From Macrotis lagotis (lineage: Eukaryota; Chordata; Mammalia; Peramelemorphia; Peramelidae), in NCBI RefSeq assembly GCF_037893015.1, contig NC_133663.1, positions 219,073,753 through 219,137,752 of the forward strand: DNA of 64,000 nucleotides. Reading direction: 5' to 3'. Position 1 is the stretch's first letter; the number at the start of each line of letters is the position of its first letter. A model generated the notes under the pieces. It made no database searches and was not told where the DNA came from. It saw only the letters and a list, made by a program, of their open reading frames with translations. The position numbers and the translations under genes are program-made. Shown here in pieces: positions 23,921-37,071 of this stretch.

Positions 23921-24888
23921 TTTAGATAAGACAATCCAGAGGACATGAATTTCACAGTTTCATAAGATGAAAATACTAACATATTAGTGAGATGAAAGTA
24001 GATTTTGGTTATAGTATATATATTGAATATATGTAGAATGTGTTTTTCCCCTTCAACACTTCAACATAAATGATTCAGTGCCTTCCTTATTCAACCTATA
24101 TAGTCTTATGTATTTAATCTCCATGTGTTATTTTTAGTATTTTTGCGTAATTATCTTTTGAGGCTAAATTTAGTATGTGCCAACCTCTATTATTCCAAAA
24201 GACAAATCATTTTATGTTCTTAACATCATCATTAACTTGACATGAACTTTCTTCATGGATTTACAAATGTGAATGAAAGTTAATGTATACAATGGATAGC
24301 TGTCAAAATGTTAATGATGGAAATGAGAGAGTGGTAAGTTATCAGGTTGTGGTAAGTTATCAGTTGCCAAAACAAGTTGCTACAGCCCCTCTAGTGAGGT
24401 ATACTAGGGTAGCGTGAGACTGGATGGGTGAGTAAAGGAGAAAATAGTATCCAGCTATATGTTGGAGCCAGTTTGTACAGGTTTGAACTTGTTAAATACT
24501 ATGCCTGTGTTCTTCATAGCCTTATTGATATAGCTCTGTGAGGAATGTCAGAGGTCAATTAGTTCAACATCTTCATTTGACAAATGAGAAAAACTGAGAT
24601 ATGCAACTTTGACTTCTTAATGATTTACATATAGTTTACTATCAGAACAGCAAACAGTGACATGAAGATGATGATAATCATAGCACCAATTTACATGGCA
24701 GCCTTTTCAGTATTTAGTCCCCAGTGACTTTTAAATTCAAATCAGGTCCCATAATTTAGTCAGATATTAAAGGTATCCCTGGCCAAAAAAGTTGAAAAAG
24801 CACAGGTAAACTAATGTTCTTGTTAGTTGTTGAGTAACTGAACCATATCAATATATGAACTTCTGCACTCCAAGACTAAAGAGCATTT

Positions 24889-25052
24889 ATTTTATTTTAT
24901 TTTTTTAGGTTTTCGCAAGGCAAATGGGGTCAAGTGGCTTGCCCAAGGCCACACAGCTAGGTAATTATTAAGTGTCTGAGGCCAGATTTGAACTCAGGTA
25001 CTCCTGAATCCAGGGCCGGTGCTCTATCCACTGCACCACCTAGCTGCCCCTG
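24889..25052 (-). mobile_element. WSINE-like SINE, minus strand
   Basis: Complete copy with a TTTTA-repeat tail. Flanked by AAGAGCATTT at 24879-24888 and 25053-25062. Confidence 0.94.
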
Positions 25053-25100
25053 AAGAGCATTTTTCTTGAGGATCAGGGATAATCTCCTCAGTCAGTTCTG

Positions 25101-25186
25101 TCTTTCAAAGACTGACTTTTTACTGGAGCTTAACTTTAAGGAGGAAATAGAGGAGAAGTCCTTGGATCCCAATTTAATAACTGGCT
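25101..25186. repeat. Local direct repeat, copy A2
   Basis: Second copy of 23834-23920, 1.27 kb downstream and just right of a SINE. Confidence 0.9.
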
Positions 25187-25721
25187 ATTAATATAATAGT
25201 AAAATAATTTCTCTCACTACTATGCCTATGCAGAAACAGAAAATAAATATTAACACCTGTGGGTCCTGGTGTACAATAGAGTGAAGATTTGGGTAATTGA
25301 CTTCTCTTTAGTTGGTATCCCTGTACAGTCATCATTTTTTGGTACAAATTTGTATGTGGCTAATCTTAAGTGATTAAATTATCACAGTTATTAAAATATT
25401 TCTTTTGGAAAATTATAATTTAGTTATTTTTGTTTTGGCAAGCAGTTAATTACCTTTGATTTGAAGATTTAACCATAAGGATGGTTAAAAAAAATTAATC
25501 AAAAAGTGTGAAATGCCTATTACCTGCCAATATTGTTATAAATATTAAAGGGAATATTTAAAAAAAGTACAAGACACGATCCCTAATCTAATGCATAAGA
25601 TTTACAAATATGAAACAAAGAAGGGAGAAAAGTATGCAAGGTGTTCATTTATGAGGTATATAGGCTGTATGCTGGAGCCAGTTTGTACAGGTTTGAACTG
25701 ATTGTTAAATTTTTAGTGTGA

Positions 25722-26249
25722 TGGGGGTGATATTCAACCTTGATGGACTTGCTCTCTCCATGAATGCAACAATCAGGGACAATTGTGGGCTGTCTTCAAT
25801 GGAGAATACCATCAGTATCCACATAAAGAACTATGGAGTTTGAACAAAGTTCAAGGACTATTCCCTTTAATTAATTAATTTATTAATTAATTTATTTGTT
25901 TATTTTAGTTTTTGCAAGGCAGTGGGGTTAAGTGGCTTGCCCAAGGCCACGTGGCCAGGTGATTATTAAGTGTCTAAGGCTGGATTTGAACTCAGGTACT
26001 CCTGACTCCAGGGCTGGTGCTCTATTCACTGCGCCATCTAGCTGCCCCTATTCCCTTTAATTTAGAAAAAAAACAGATATCTTATTGTCTGATCTTGTTA
26101 TCTCTTATACCTTTTGTTTCTTCCTTAAGTATATGATTTCTCTCTCATCACATTCAATTTGGATCAATGTACAACATGGAAACAAATTAAAGACTGACAG
26201 ATTGCTTTCTGTCACACCAAAAACTCAAAATAAAATCTTTAATAAAAAA
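25722..26249 (+). mobile_element. L1 3' end, 5'-truncated, plus strand, interrupted by a SINE
   Basis: This is the reverse complement of 28.39-28.72 kb: GGGTGATATTCAACCTTGAT, the TCAATGGAGAATACC block and the AAGGACTATTCCC block, ending in an A tail. The flanking near-repeat AAATTTTTAGTGTGA (about 25708) and AAATTTTGGTGTGA (26250-26263) is a likely target-site duplication. The SINE at 25873-26047 interrupts it. Confidence 0.8.
25873..26047 (-). mobile_element. WSINE-like SINE inside a truncated L1, minus strand
   Basis: Complete copy with a TTAATTAATTTA-rich tail. Exact 15-bp duplication CTATTCCCTTTAATT at 25858-25872 and 26048-26062. Confidence 0.95.
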
Positions 26250-26264
26250 AAATTTTGGTGTGAG

Positions 26265-28300
26265 CTGAAGATGGCAAATACTACAAATCAGGACTTGATT
26301 TGTTATTTTACTGATTGTCTAGACTTAAGAAAATGAAGGAGAAAAGTTAATAATGAAAATTAAAATATTGTGTTTGTCTGTGAACTGATTGTTATATTTA
26401 CCACCACACTCCTCTGTATAAATAGGAGATCTTTAATAAAGGAAAAGTTTTTAGAAACAGGCTCCAAGAAAGAGACTGAAATCTGTTGATGATGATGACT
26501 TTACATCTTATAGGAGGGACAGGATTTTGATGGGTGGAGTTGGGATTTTTGAGGGAGTTGCTGGATGATAGATAGGACATTAGATAGTTCAATATTTGCT
26601 CACATTATCTTTTTCTTTCTTGATATTTCACATCAGTTCTTTTTCCTGGTCAGGTCAGAGGTACCTTTCCTCCTAATTCTCGACTATTGACATAAAACTT
26701 TTTAGAGTCATTCCTTAATATATAGCATTGCTTCTTGAATACTTCAAAATACCACTGGCCCAGTTTGGCTATTATTTGAATAAGTTTAGGAATTAAAAAT
26801 TATGAAATAATCTAAAAATGTGAACACAAGTAAAGAGATTCAAATTTCTAAACATTATAATCAAAATCATTTCTCTTAGCATTTATTTGAAGATTTTTTT
26901 CAAACTTCTGAATGAATTATGCCCTCATTCTATTTGTTGAAACTGTATTCCCAAAGACAGAGTAGGTGTTTCCTTTTTGATAAGAGATGATCAGGACTGG
27001 AATTCTGTCCTGTTCTTTTTGCTGAACAGAACCAAAGCTGTATAAGGCCTTGGCCTGATCTCTATCCCACTCTATCCTTCTGTTGTCATTTGCTATCTAT
27101 TCCAGAAATTAGTTCTCTATACCAAACAGATGTGTTAATATGGAAAAGTAATTCAACTCTTGAAGAATAGACCGATTAAGAGAATAAAATAGTTTCTGTA
27201 CTTGGGCTTCCCTAACATGAAATTCTGGCCAGGGGATGGTGGATGAGATAGAATGGCTTTTCTGCTACCATACATTATATAATATTACTTAATCTGTCTT
27301 TCACTGATGTAATTCCTTGCGTATATGTACTTGCTATATGGTTATAAAATCTAAAGCATGATATATATGGAATTTATGTATTATATGAATAAGTATATAG
27401 CATTTGTATTTGTTTAAGTTCAGATATGGATGTAATATATATATATTTTAAAACTTCATGAGTCAATTATGAAATATTTATGAAGAAAAATGCTTTTCAC
27501 CTTGAAAGAACTGATATGTTTAAGCATGAATTATATGTTTCTACATATATATGCATATATATATATGTGTGTGTGTGTATATATTGACCTCTAACATGTA
27601 GTTAGGATGGAGACAACTCATAACTCAAAATATTGCAAAAAGAAATTTAAAAAAACCTTCAGGAAGCTGATCTGATTAATAAGGAAATTCCCTAATCTGG
27701 TGCACATCACAACCCATATATGCCTCCTATGTGATTCTTGTTTGCATCCTTCCACAGATTTGCTGCAGAATGTCTTTTTAACACACTTAAACCTTTTTCT
27801 AAGTCAGGGGTTCTTGACCCTGGTATCTATGGATTTGTATTAAAAAATTTTTGATAAATATATTTCAATGTTATTGGCTTCCTTTGTAATCCTATGTATT
27901 TTATTTTTTATATATTTAAAAATGATACATAAACCTCATCAGACCTCCAAAGTTCTATCACATACAGAAAGATTAAGAAGCCCTGTTCAAAGTCCTTGAA
28001 CATGTGGATCTATCTAATCTTTTCAGTCACCTGTACTTTTTGTTCTTTGGCCATTGTGATGCTTCACAGTCCACATATGTTTATAATGTTTAAAAAATAA
28101 TCTTTTTTACTTTTGTCCACATTTTTAGATTCTTTCATAATTTTTAACTCCAAATTTCTATCTCTTCTATGTTTTTATAGAGCAGAATGGTTGGTTTCCT
28201 TTCAATCTACTCTTGTTTTTTTCTTCCTGTGCTGAAATGTACTGCTTTACACCAGAAGTGAGTGTTTAATTAATGATCACCAGTGTGCCTCATTTTCATG
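26265..28300. other. CRYBG3: Intron 1 stretch without recognised genes
   Basis: AT-rich, with short TA and GT runs near 27430 and 27540-27590. Possible old repeats could not be assigned. Confidence 0.45.
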
Positions 28301-28330
28301 TGTGTTTCTGTGTGTGTGTGTGTGTGTATG
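28300..28330. repeat. GT microsatellite
   Basis: Short GT run with one TTTC interruption, left of the large L1. Confidence 0.85.
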
Positions 28331-31300
28331 AAACTACTATATTTTTTATTATTATTTTTTATTAAAGATTTTATTTGAGTTTTACAATTTTGCTCCCAAT
28401 CTCACTCCCCCCCCCCCAGAAAGCAATCTGTCAGTCTTTATTTTGTTTCCATGTTGTACATTGATCCAAATTGAGTGTGATGAGAAAGAAATCACATCCT
28501 TAAGGAAGAAACAAGCCTAAGAGATAACAAAGATCAGACAATAAGATAACTTTTTCCCCCCTAAATTAAAGGGAATAGTCCTTGAACTTTGCTCAAACTC
28601 CACGGCTCTTTATCTGGATACAAATGGTATTCTCCATTGCAGACAACCCAAAAATGTCCCTGGTTGTTGCACTGATGGAACGAGCAAGTCCATCAAAGTA
28701 GAACATCACCCCCATGTTAGGGTGTACAGTGTTTTTCTGGTTCTGCTCATTTCACTCAGCATCAGTTCATGCAAATCCCTCCAGGCTTCCCTGAATTCCC
28801 ATCCCTCCTGGTTTTTAATAGAACAATATTGTTCCATGACATACACATACCACAGTTTGCTAAGCCATTCCCCAATTGAAGGACATTTACTTGATTTCCA
28901 ATTCTTTGCCATGACAAACAGGGCTGCTGTGAATATTTTTGTACAAGTGATGTTTTTTATCCTTTTTCATAGTCTCTTCAGGGTATAAACCCAGTAGTGG
29001 TATTGCTGGATCAAAGGGTATGCTCATTTTTGTTGCCCTTTAGGTGTAGTTCCAAATTTCTCTCCAGAAAGTCTGGATGAGTTCACAGCTCCACCAACAG
29101 TGTAATAGTATCCCAGATTTCCCATAACTCTTCCAAAAATGATCATTATCCTTTCTGGTCATATAAACCAGTCTGAGAAGTGAGAGATGGTACCTCAGAG
29201 AAGCTTTGATTTGCATTTCCCTAATAATTAATGATTTAGAGCAATTTTTTCATATGGCTAGGATTGCTTTGATTTCATCTGTGAATTGCCTTTGCAAATC
29301 CTTTGACCATTTGTCAATTGGGGAATGCCCTTTTATTTTAAAACTATGACTCAGTTCTCTGTATATTTTAGAAATGAATCCTTTGTCAGAATCATTAGTT
29401 GTGAAGATTGTTTCCCAATTTACTACATTTCTTTTGACCTTGGTTTCAGTGGTTTTATCTGTGCAAAGCCTTTTAATTTAATATAATCAAAATCATCTAG
29501 TTTGTTTTTAGTGATGTTCTCCATCTCTTCCTTAGTCATAAACTGCTCCCCTTTCCATATATCTGACAGTTAAACTGGTCCTTGATCTTCTAATTTGCTT
29601 ATAGTATTGTTTTTTATGTCTTAAGTCCTGTAACCATTTGGATCTTATCTTGGTAAAAGGCATTATGTGTTGGTCTAATCTAAGTTTCTTCCATACTAAC
29701 TTCCAATTTTCCCAGGAATTTTTTTTTTATCAAAGAGAGAGTTTTTATTCCAATAGCTGGACTCTTTGGGTTTATCAAACAGCAGATTACTATAATCATT
29801 GCCTGCTGTTGTTCCTAGTATATTCCACTGGTCCACCACTCTATTTCTTAGCCAATACCAAACAGTTTTGATGACTGATGCTTTATAATATAATTTTAGA
29901 TCAGATAGGGCTAAGCCCACTTCTTTTGCACTTTTTTTTCATTAAATTCCTGGAAATTCTTGACTTTTTATTTCTCCAAATGAATTTACTTGCAACTTTT
30001 TCTAATGCATAAAAGTAATTTTTTGAATTTTGATTGGTAGGGCACTAAACAGGTAGTTTAGTTTTGGTAGAATTGTCATTTTTATTATATTAGCTCTACC
30101 TATCCATGAAAAGTTGATATTTGCCCAGTTTTTTAAATCTGACTTAATTTGTGTGAGAAGTGTTTTATAATTGTTTTCAAAAAGTTTCTGAGTCTGTCTT
30201 GGCAAATAGACTCCCAAGTATTTTATATTGTCTGAGGTTACTTTGAATGGGATTTCTCTTTCTAGCTCTTCCTGCTGTATCTTGCTAGACAAATATAGAA
30301 AAGTTGAGGATTCATGAGGGTTTATTTTATAACCTGCAACTTTGCTAAAATTGCTGATTGTTTCCAGTAGTTTTTTGGATGATGTTTTTTGGATTCTCTA
30401 GGTAGACCATCATGTCATTTGCAAAGCATTGAGAGTTTTGTCACTTCCGTCCCAATTCTAATTCCTTCCTTTTCTCTTTCTTCTCTGATTGCTGAAACTA
30501 ACATTTCTAATAGGATATTGAATAGTAGTGGTGATAATGGGCACCTTTGTTTCACCCCTGATCTTACTGGGAATGCCTCTAGCCTCTCCCTATTGAATAT
30601 AATTTTTGTTGATGGCTTCAGAACAGTCTATTTATTCCTATACTCTCTAGTGTTTTTGGTAGGAATGTATTTTGTCAAAAGCTTTTTCAGCATCGATTGA
30701 TATGATCATATAATTGAATATACTAAACAGTTTTCCTAATATTGAATCAACCCTGCATTCCTGGGATAAATCCTACTTGATCATAATGTATTATCCCAGT
30801 GATAGCTTGTTGTAATCATTTTGCTAAGATTTTATTTGAGATTTTTACATTTATATTCATTAGGAAGATAGGTCTATAATTTTCTTTCTCTGTTTTAACT
30901 CTTCCTGGATTAGGTATCAGCACCATATAGGTTTCATAGAAAGAGTTAGGCAGAGTTCCATCTTTCCCCTATTTCTCTGAAGAGTTTATATAGAATAGGA
31001 ACCAATTGTTTCTTAAATGTTTAGTAGAATTCACTTGTGAATCCATCAGACCCTGGAGATTTTTTCTTAGGGAGTTCAGTGATGGCTTTTTGAATTTCTT
31101 TTTCTGAGATAGGGTTGTTTAGGTGTTTAGTCTCCTCTTCATTTAACGTGGGCAACTTATATTTTTGTAAATATTCATCCATTTCACTTAGATTATCAAA
31201 TTTTTTGGCATAGAGTTGGACTAAAGAATTTAGAATTATTACTTTAATTTCCTCCTCATTGGTGGGGAGTTCACCTTTTTCATTTATGATACTAGCAATT

Positions 31301-32089
31301 TGGTTTTCTTCTTTCTTTTTTTAATCAAATTGACCAGAGGTTTATCAATTTTATTGATTTTTATAAAAAACCAACTTTTGGTTTTATTTATTAATCCAAT
31401 AGTTTTTTGCTTTCAATTTCACTAATTTCTCCTTTTAATTTTTAGGATTTCTAATTTGGTATTTAATTGGGGATTTTTAATTTGTTCTTTCTCTAATTTT
31501 TTTACTTGCATGTTTAGTTCATTGATTTCCTCTTTCTCTAATTTATTCATGTAAGCATTTAAAGATATAATATAGCCCCTGAGAGCGGCTTTGAGTGAAT
31601 CCTGTAGGTTTTGGTATGTTGTTTCATTATTGTCATTATCTAGGATAAAATGCTTAATTCTTTCTATAATTTGTTTTTTGGTCCACTCATTCTTCAAAAT
31701 GTGGTTATTCAGTTTCCAGTTGGTTGCATATGACTTTTATTGCATTGTGATCTGAGAAAGATGTATTCACTATTTCTGCCTTTGTGCAGGTGCTCATGAG
31801 GTTTTTATGTCCTAGTACCTGGTCAATTTTTGTATAAGTTCCATGTACTGCAGAGAAAAAGTTATATTCCTTTCTATACCCATTCAATTTCCTCCATAAG
31901 TCTACCAAATCTAGTTTTTCTAACAATCTATTTATCCCCTTAACTTCTTTCTTATTTATTTTATGATTCAATTTATCTAGATCTGAGAGTGGGAGGTTGA
32001 GGTCTCCCATTAGTAGAGTTTTGCTTTCTTTGTCTTCCTGTAGCTCTTTCAGCTTCTCCTGTAAGAATCTGGATGCTATCCCATTGGGT

Positions 32090-32092
<3 letters not shown>

Positions 32093-32138
<46 letters not shown>
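32093..32138. repeat. TA microsatellite inside L1 ORF2
   Basis: About 22 TA units within the endonuclease coding region of the minus-strand L1. Confidence 0.95.
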
Positions 32139-32140
<2 letters not shown>

Positions 32141-33636
32141 CAGTACTGAAATAACTTTATTTTCTAAGGTACATTTTAGAAGGAAATGGTTTCCTTCCTT
32201 ATCTCTTTTAACACTATCTAATTTTGCAGCTATTTTGTCTGAGATAAGGATTGTTACCTCTGCTTTTTTCACTTCAGCTAAAGCAAAATATATTTTGCTC
32301 CAACCTTTTTATCTTTATATGTATCTTTCTGCTTCAAATGAGTTTCTTGTAAGCAGCATATTGTATAATTCTGGTTTTTAATCCACTCTATTTGCTTACT
32401 TTTTAAGGGAGAGTTCATCCCATGCACATTCAAAGTTATGATACCTACTTCTTTTTTGCCCTCAATGCTACCTTCCCTCTGTTTGTATTTTTCCCCTTTC
32501 CCCCCCTTATCTGTGTTCCCCAGTATTTTGTTTCTGAATACCACCCTCTTCATTGTGTTTGCCCTCCTATATCACCCCTCCCCTTTCTTTCCCCTTTCCC
32601 TTTTCCCTTCCCTTCCTTTTGTTAGTTCCCCTTTTCCCCCCCTCCCCCTCCCTTTCTCCATCCCCCTCCCTGTTTCCCACTTTTAATACTTGAAAGGTTA
32701 GGTGTTTTTAAGTTAACTAAGTATGTGTAAGTTGACTTTAAGCCAAGTCTGGTGAGAAGAAGATTCAGATGTTTCTGGTCTCCTTCCTTCTTCCCCTCTA
32801 TTACCATAGGTATTTTGTACCTCTTAGTGTAATGAGATTTACCCCATTCAATCCCCTCCCTGGTCCCATCTCCTTCCTGTCCCCCCTTTTTAAGGAAGCA
32901 GTGTTTTTTTAGATCATTCTGAGTTATAGAAAATTCTGAGTATCTGTCACTTCTAGCTAAGTACATTCTATCTAATAGGGTTAAATTCTTGAGAGTTATT
33001 AGAGTTTTTCTCCCAAGTGGGGTTAAAGCCAGTTACATCCCATTGGATAGCAGTCTCATGGATAGGTCATGAATGTCATCACTTCTGGTTAGGTATATTC
33101 TCTCTGTTAAAGTTATAATTCTCAAGATTTATGAGAATCTTTTTCCCCATGCTGCGATATAGCCAGTTTCAACTTATTGGATAGCAGTTTTTTTTCTTTT
33201 ACCGCCCCCCCCCCTTTTTTTTACGTTTTCATATGTCTCTTGAACCTCCTGTTTGATGTCCAAATTTTCTATTTAGCTCTGGTATTTACATCAGGAATTT
33301 TTTGAATTCTTCCATTTCATTTAAATGTCCATCTTTTCCCCTTGGAAGAGAAGGTTTAGCTTTGGGGGATAATGGATTCTTGGCTGCATTCCAAGCTCCC
33401 TTGCTCTTCCAAATATCTCCTTCCAGGCCCTTCAGTCCCTTAATGTTAATGCAGTGAGGTCCTTCCTAATCCTTACTGTGGCTCCTGGATATTTAAATTG
33501 TATCTTTCTTGCTGCTTGCAGGATTTTCTCTTTTATCTAATAGTTCTGGAATTTGGCCACAACATCCCTTGGTGTTTTCATTTTTAGGATCTTTTTCTGG
33601 AGGGGATTGATGTATTCTTTCAATAACTACTTTGCA

Positions 33637-33811
33637 GGGGTGGCTAGGTGGGGCAGTAGGGGTGGCTAGGTGGCACAGTGGATAAAGCACAGGCCCTGGA
33701 GTCAGGAGTACCTGGGTTCAAATCTGGCCTCAGACAATTAATAATTACCTAGCTGTGTGGCCTTGGGCAAGCCCCTTAACCCCATTTGCCTTGCAAAAAC
33801 CTAAAAAAAAA
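33637..33811 (+). mobile_element. WSINE-like SINE with a duplicated head, inside L1
   Basis: The first about 22 bp (GGGGTGGCTAGGTGG...) occur twice in tandem (33637 and 33659). The rest is a standard copy with an A tail. Flanks AATAACTACTTTGC (33622) and AATAATTATTTTGC (33812) form an imperfect duplication. Confidence 0.92.
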
Positions 33812-34789
33812 AATAATTATTTTGCCCTCTGGTTCCATGAAATCAGGGCAATTTTCCATTATTAGATCCTGTAATATTAAGTCCCAGCTTTTTTTTCCTC
33901 TTCAATGTTTTCAAGAGGTCCAGTAATTCTCAGGTTGCCCTTCCTCAACATATTCTCAAGGTCAGTGATTTTGCTGATGAGGTATTTTACCTTTTCATCT
34001 AGTTTTTTATGGTTTTTGATTTTGTTTGACAGGTTCTTGCTGTCTCATGAAGTCATTAGTTTCTGCTGACTCCATTCTTTTTTTTTAGGGAGGAGTTTTC
34101 TTCATTAACTTTTGCAACTCCTTTTCCAATTGGTCAATTCTACTTTGGAAAGAGCTTTCCATTTGACCAGTTGAAGTTTTGAGAGAATTATTTTCTTTTT
34201 GCATTTGTCCAGTCTGTAAGATTTATTGTCATTTTGTATTTGTCCGCTTGCATTTTCTAAGGATTTGTTTTCTTGTTGGAAGGTATTAATTGTCTCTCCG
34301 AAATTTTCCAGTTGATTTTTAAACTCCCTCCTTATTTCTTCAAGGGAGTCTTTCTGTGCTGTAGACTAGATCATATTCTCTTCAGAGGTTCTAGGTCTCT
34401 CTGAGTTAGGGTCTTTTCCTTCCAAGAATTTTTGTATGGATCCACCTTTCTGCTGACCCTTCTTCATTTTGGTAAGACTTTGAGTTGGGGAGGGGCTGGT
34501 TCACAGGGGTGTGGTGTTGGGATTGCTACAGGCTTTACTCCCTGAGTGCAATTTCTCTAGCTGGCCAGTAGGAGGTGCCGGTTGCTTTCTCTGGAGTGTC
34601 TGTGACCCTGTTGGTGGCCTTCTCCCTTAGACTGAAGGGAGGGGTTGAAGCTATTGAATCCTTTTTTCCTTCAATCTATGGTGGGCTTTGCCCTGGGGTG
34701 AGGTCATTCCTTTCCCTATTGTCAGCTGGGCTGGTTCTTCTACTCATACAACACCTGTGCCTGAGGCAGAAGTAGTCTCTAAATTGTGT

Positions 34790-35470
34790 TTTTAATATGT
34801 ATATTATTAGTGTTTTTCTTTTTTTCATTCTGAGTATGGGGATAGGTATAGTTTTAAAAAAGCCATTGAAGCATTGAAAAAATAATTATATAGAAGAGAA
34901 CAGAAGGAAGGCAGAAAGAACCATAGACATGGAAGATGGCAGGGACCCTTTGGATTTAGTTTTATAATTAAAGGGAAAATAAATTATGTAATAGAGACTT
35001 CCTGTTTCATTTATAATCCTCCTGTTTAGCTATGGTTACAGAAATGCTCATTTTATTTGTTAAAAATAAAAAGTTCATAAAATTTAAGAACAAATAAAAT
35101 ATAATTAGAAAAAACAGTCTTCATTCTGTTGATCTAGTAACATTTTTTTGCAGATAAAACATTTATTGTATCAGATGTTTATTTTATCTATTTACAATTT
35201 TATTTAGTTAGCATACCACTCATCATGGGTCTCAGAATTAAAATATAAAATGAATCCATTTATAGACAAATGCATATTTTAATGAATACTAAATTATTAT
35301 TTGTAAGGTTTATGTTGATTCAAATTACTATTTTTTGATAGGATATTTGTTAAATGATTCATAGAGATATGTAGACAAAACACTTGTTGATTTTCAAATG
35401 AAATTATAATGAATTTGATTTTCATGTTGCATTGATTTAAATTAAAAAAAACTTTGTGGTTTTTATTTTT
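34790..35470. other. CRYBG3: Intron 1 end, before exon 2
   Basis: AT-rich DNA between the large L1 and the exon 2 acceptor. Nothing else seen. Confidence 0.5.
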
Positions 35471-35473
35471 CAG

Positions 35474-35540
35474 TCCTGAAAATGGGCCTGTTACTATAAG
35501 TCAGAAAACAGAAAATGCACCTTCAACAAAATCAGTAAAG
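35474..35540 (+). CDS. CRYBG3: CRYBG3 exon 2
   Basis: This 67-bp exon is preceded by a pyrimidine-rich tract ending in TTTTTCAG and followed by AAG|GTATAG. Its first base completes the Ser codon split by exon 1. The next 22 codons read PENGPVTISQKTENAPSTKS followed by VK, ending in phase 0. The human protein has a comparable run with ENEP...SQKKEN at the same place. It is a short, low-complexity, polar segment with no known domain. It is too short for ORF-based detection and rests on splice signals, phase continuity and recalled homology. Confidence 0.72.
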
Positions 35541-35867
35541 GTATAGTTGATTTAACAAATGTATGTGTGGTAGTGGAGTGGGAGAAGGAGATATTTTGCT
35601 TGTTATATTTTGTGCCTACTAAGTTTCTCAAATTCTAAGACATTTATTTTAGATTTCAAAAATGAAATTATTTTTGTAATAGTTATGTTTTCTTCATCTG
35701 CATAAAGATAAAGCTAGAAAAAAAAGACTAGGGAAGAGTAAATTAAAAGTAATTTTTCAACTGAAGTTTTTCTCAACTATAAGTCAAAATTCCATTTTAA
35801 AACATTTTTTCTATGATGATTTTTTGAAGAATATATAAATGTGATTATCAATTTAATGTAATACAAA

Positions 35868-35897
35868 TAAATATATATATATATATATATATATAAT
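35868..35897. repeat. Short AT microsatellite, 330 bp after exon 2
   Basis: About a dozen AT units. Confidence 0.85.
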
Positions 35898-35899
35898 CA

Positions 35900-36800
35900 C
35901 TAGGAATTTTTCTCCTGGAGCAAAACCATTTATGTATCTCCTCTTCCTGGGAGAGCACTCTGCAGTAGAAGGAACAGTCTGGGATAGTTAAATGGAAAAG
36001 AGTCAGAGATTTCAACATTCTTCAAGGAAATATGAAATATTTCTATTGACCATGAGTTTCCCATAAAAAAAGGCCTTCAGGATCCTTTCTCTTTGAGAAC
36101 AGAGTGTGGGTTGCTCTGTAAATAAAGTGTAATGCAATGATACCTATTCTTAACAAAGAGAGAAGTTCTTAATGGGGCACACAGAAGCTCTAGCAAAAGA
36201 GACCAGACTTCTTAGAGATGAAAGAATTGTTTCTATTGTCCAGGAATCAGTAGTTTCATTTGACTTGTGTTGTTGGAAAAATGAGTATAGGTTAATTTTT
36301 TGTAGGGGAGTGGTGGAGAAAAGTTGCATGTCTTCCAAAGCAGTCTTTAGTTTCTCAGGAGAAGAATTGTTAAGTGTCTAGGCCAAAGCTTTGTTTTTCT
36401 TAGCTTCATTGCACTGTTAATGTACTTGACTTTTAGAAATCTCTATTAAAAACACTGAGCTGCCCATGAATAAATGAACTTTTCCTATTTGTTACAAGGC
36501 TGAGGTCTATTGGTCTATTCCCACAGAATAGGTGGGAAGAAAATGAGCTTTGGGAAGTGACTGTAAAATGCTTCAAAATGAAGAAAACATTTTAATTTAT
36601 TTTTGTCATAAAAATATTTGGAAGACAAAGGATAAATATTCAATAATAGTCTCTGAAAATTGCTTCATATTAGATTCTGTGGTAAAAGAAGCCAAAAAAT
36701 TCAAAAACTCTATTATGTAATAATGTCTTAGATCAGAGATGTTAAATGCATGGAAGCAAAACTCTGTAGGGAGACTGGATCCAGATTAAAATGGAATTGG
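35900..36800. other. CRYBG3: Unassigned intron 2 DNA
   Basis: Less AT-rich than its surroundings, with two AATAAA-type strings (36120 and 36470). I see no coding frame or clear element ends. Confidence 0.4.
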
Positions 36801-36805
36801 AAAAT

Positions 36806-37066
36806 ATTCTTTGTCCTATGACGAAGTTAGATGGATGACCCAGTGAGTTTATCCATCTGTATGTATATTTGAAGAGACTACAATCACAAGTACCAGAATT
36901 AACTAGGGAAAAAAAAGGCAGAAAGTCTGTTCTACATCTTATCTATTGAACAAGACTTTCAACAATTAACAAACTGTTCTGAGGTAAATAATGAAATAAA
37001 TATCAATCAATAAATATAGATGTAGATTCTTAGTATTTTTCTAGTATTCTTTTAGTAAGACTGTAT
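36806..37066. repeat. Left part of a local tandem duplication
   Basis: ATTCTTTG..CTATGA..AGTTAGATGGATGACC to TAGTATTCTTTTAGTAAGACT here matches 40412-40675 at roughly 90% by eye. The HAL1-like element lies directly after it, inside the first copy. Confidence 0.85.
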
Positions 37067-37071
37067 GGGGG

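Larger units (their letters stand above)
28350..34780 (-). mobile_element. L1 (LINE-1), nearly full length, minus strand, degraded
   Basis: The 3' end is at about 28350 (T-rich on the plus strand) and the 5' UTR reaches about 34780. ORF1 starts near 34468 (MKKGQQKGGSIQKFLEGKDP) and carries an early stop. ORF2 starts near 32450 with the endonuclease motif TLNVHGMNSPLKSKQIEWIK and LQETHLKQK. GDLNLPLSDLD and TYTKIDQVLG...SDHNAI follow at 32010-31705. A late RT-region segment (KYLGVYLPRQTQKLFENNYK) is at 30240-30010, and the C-terminal segment with SIGEWLSKLWYVYVMEQYCS lies at 28912-28706. Several frameshifts and stops break both ORFs. A SINE (33637-33811) and a TA microsatellite (32093-32138) lie inside. 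The typical first bases of the L1 5' UTR are missing, so it is probably slightly 5'-truncated. Confidence 0.88.
19668..35473 (+). other. CRYBG3: CRYBG3 intron 1 (about 15.8 kb)
   Basis: It is bounded by GTAGGT and CAG. It holds the tail of the CpG island, SINEs at 20.85, 24.89 and 25.87 kb, a TA microsatellite at 22.4 kb, a 5'-truncated L1 at 25.7 kb and a nearly full-length degraded L1 at 28.35-34.78 kb. I see no further exon-like open frame. Confidence 0.7.

Noticed and set aside
32422-32686. Plus-strand Pro/Phe/Leu-rich open frames
   Set aside because: Pyrimidine-rich antisense of the L1 ORF1-ORF2 interval. No coding support.
35930-36520. Stretch with two AATAAA-like strings that resembles a solitary long terminal repeat
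   Set aside because: No matching terminal ends, target-site duplication or internal viral sequence could be found. I could not support any LTR element in the window.
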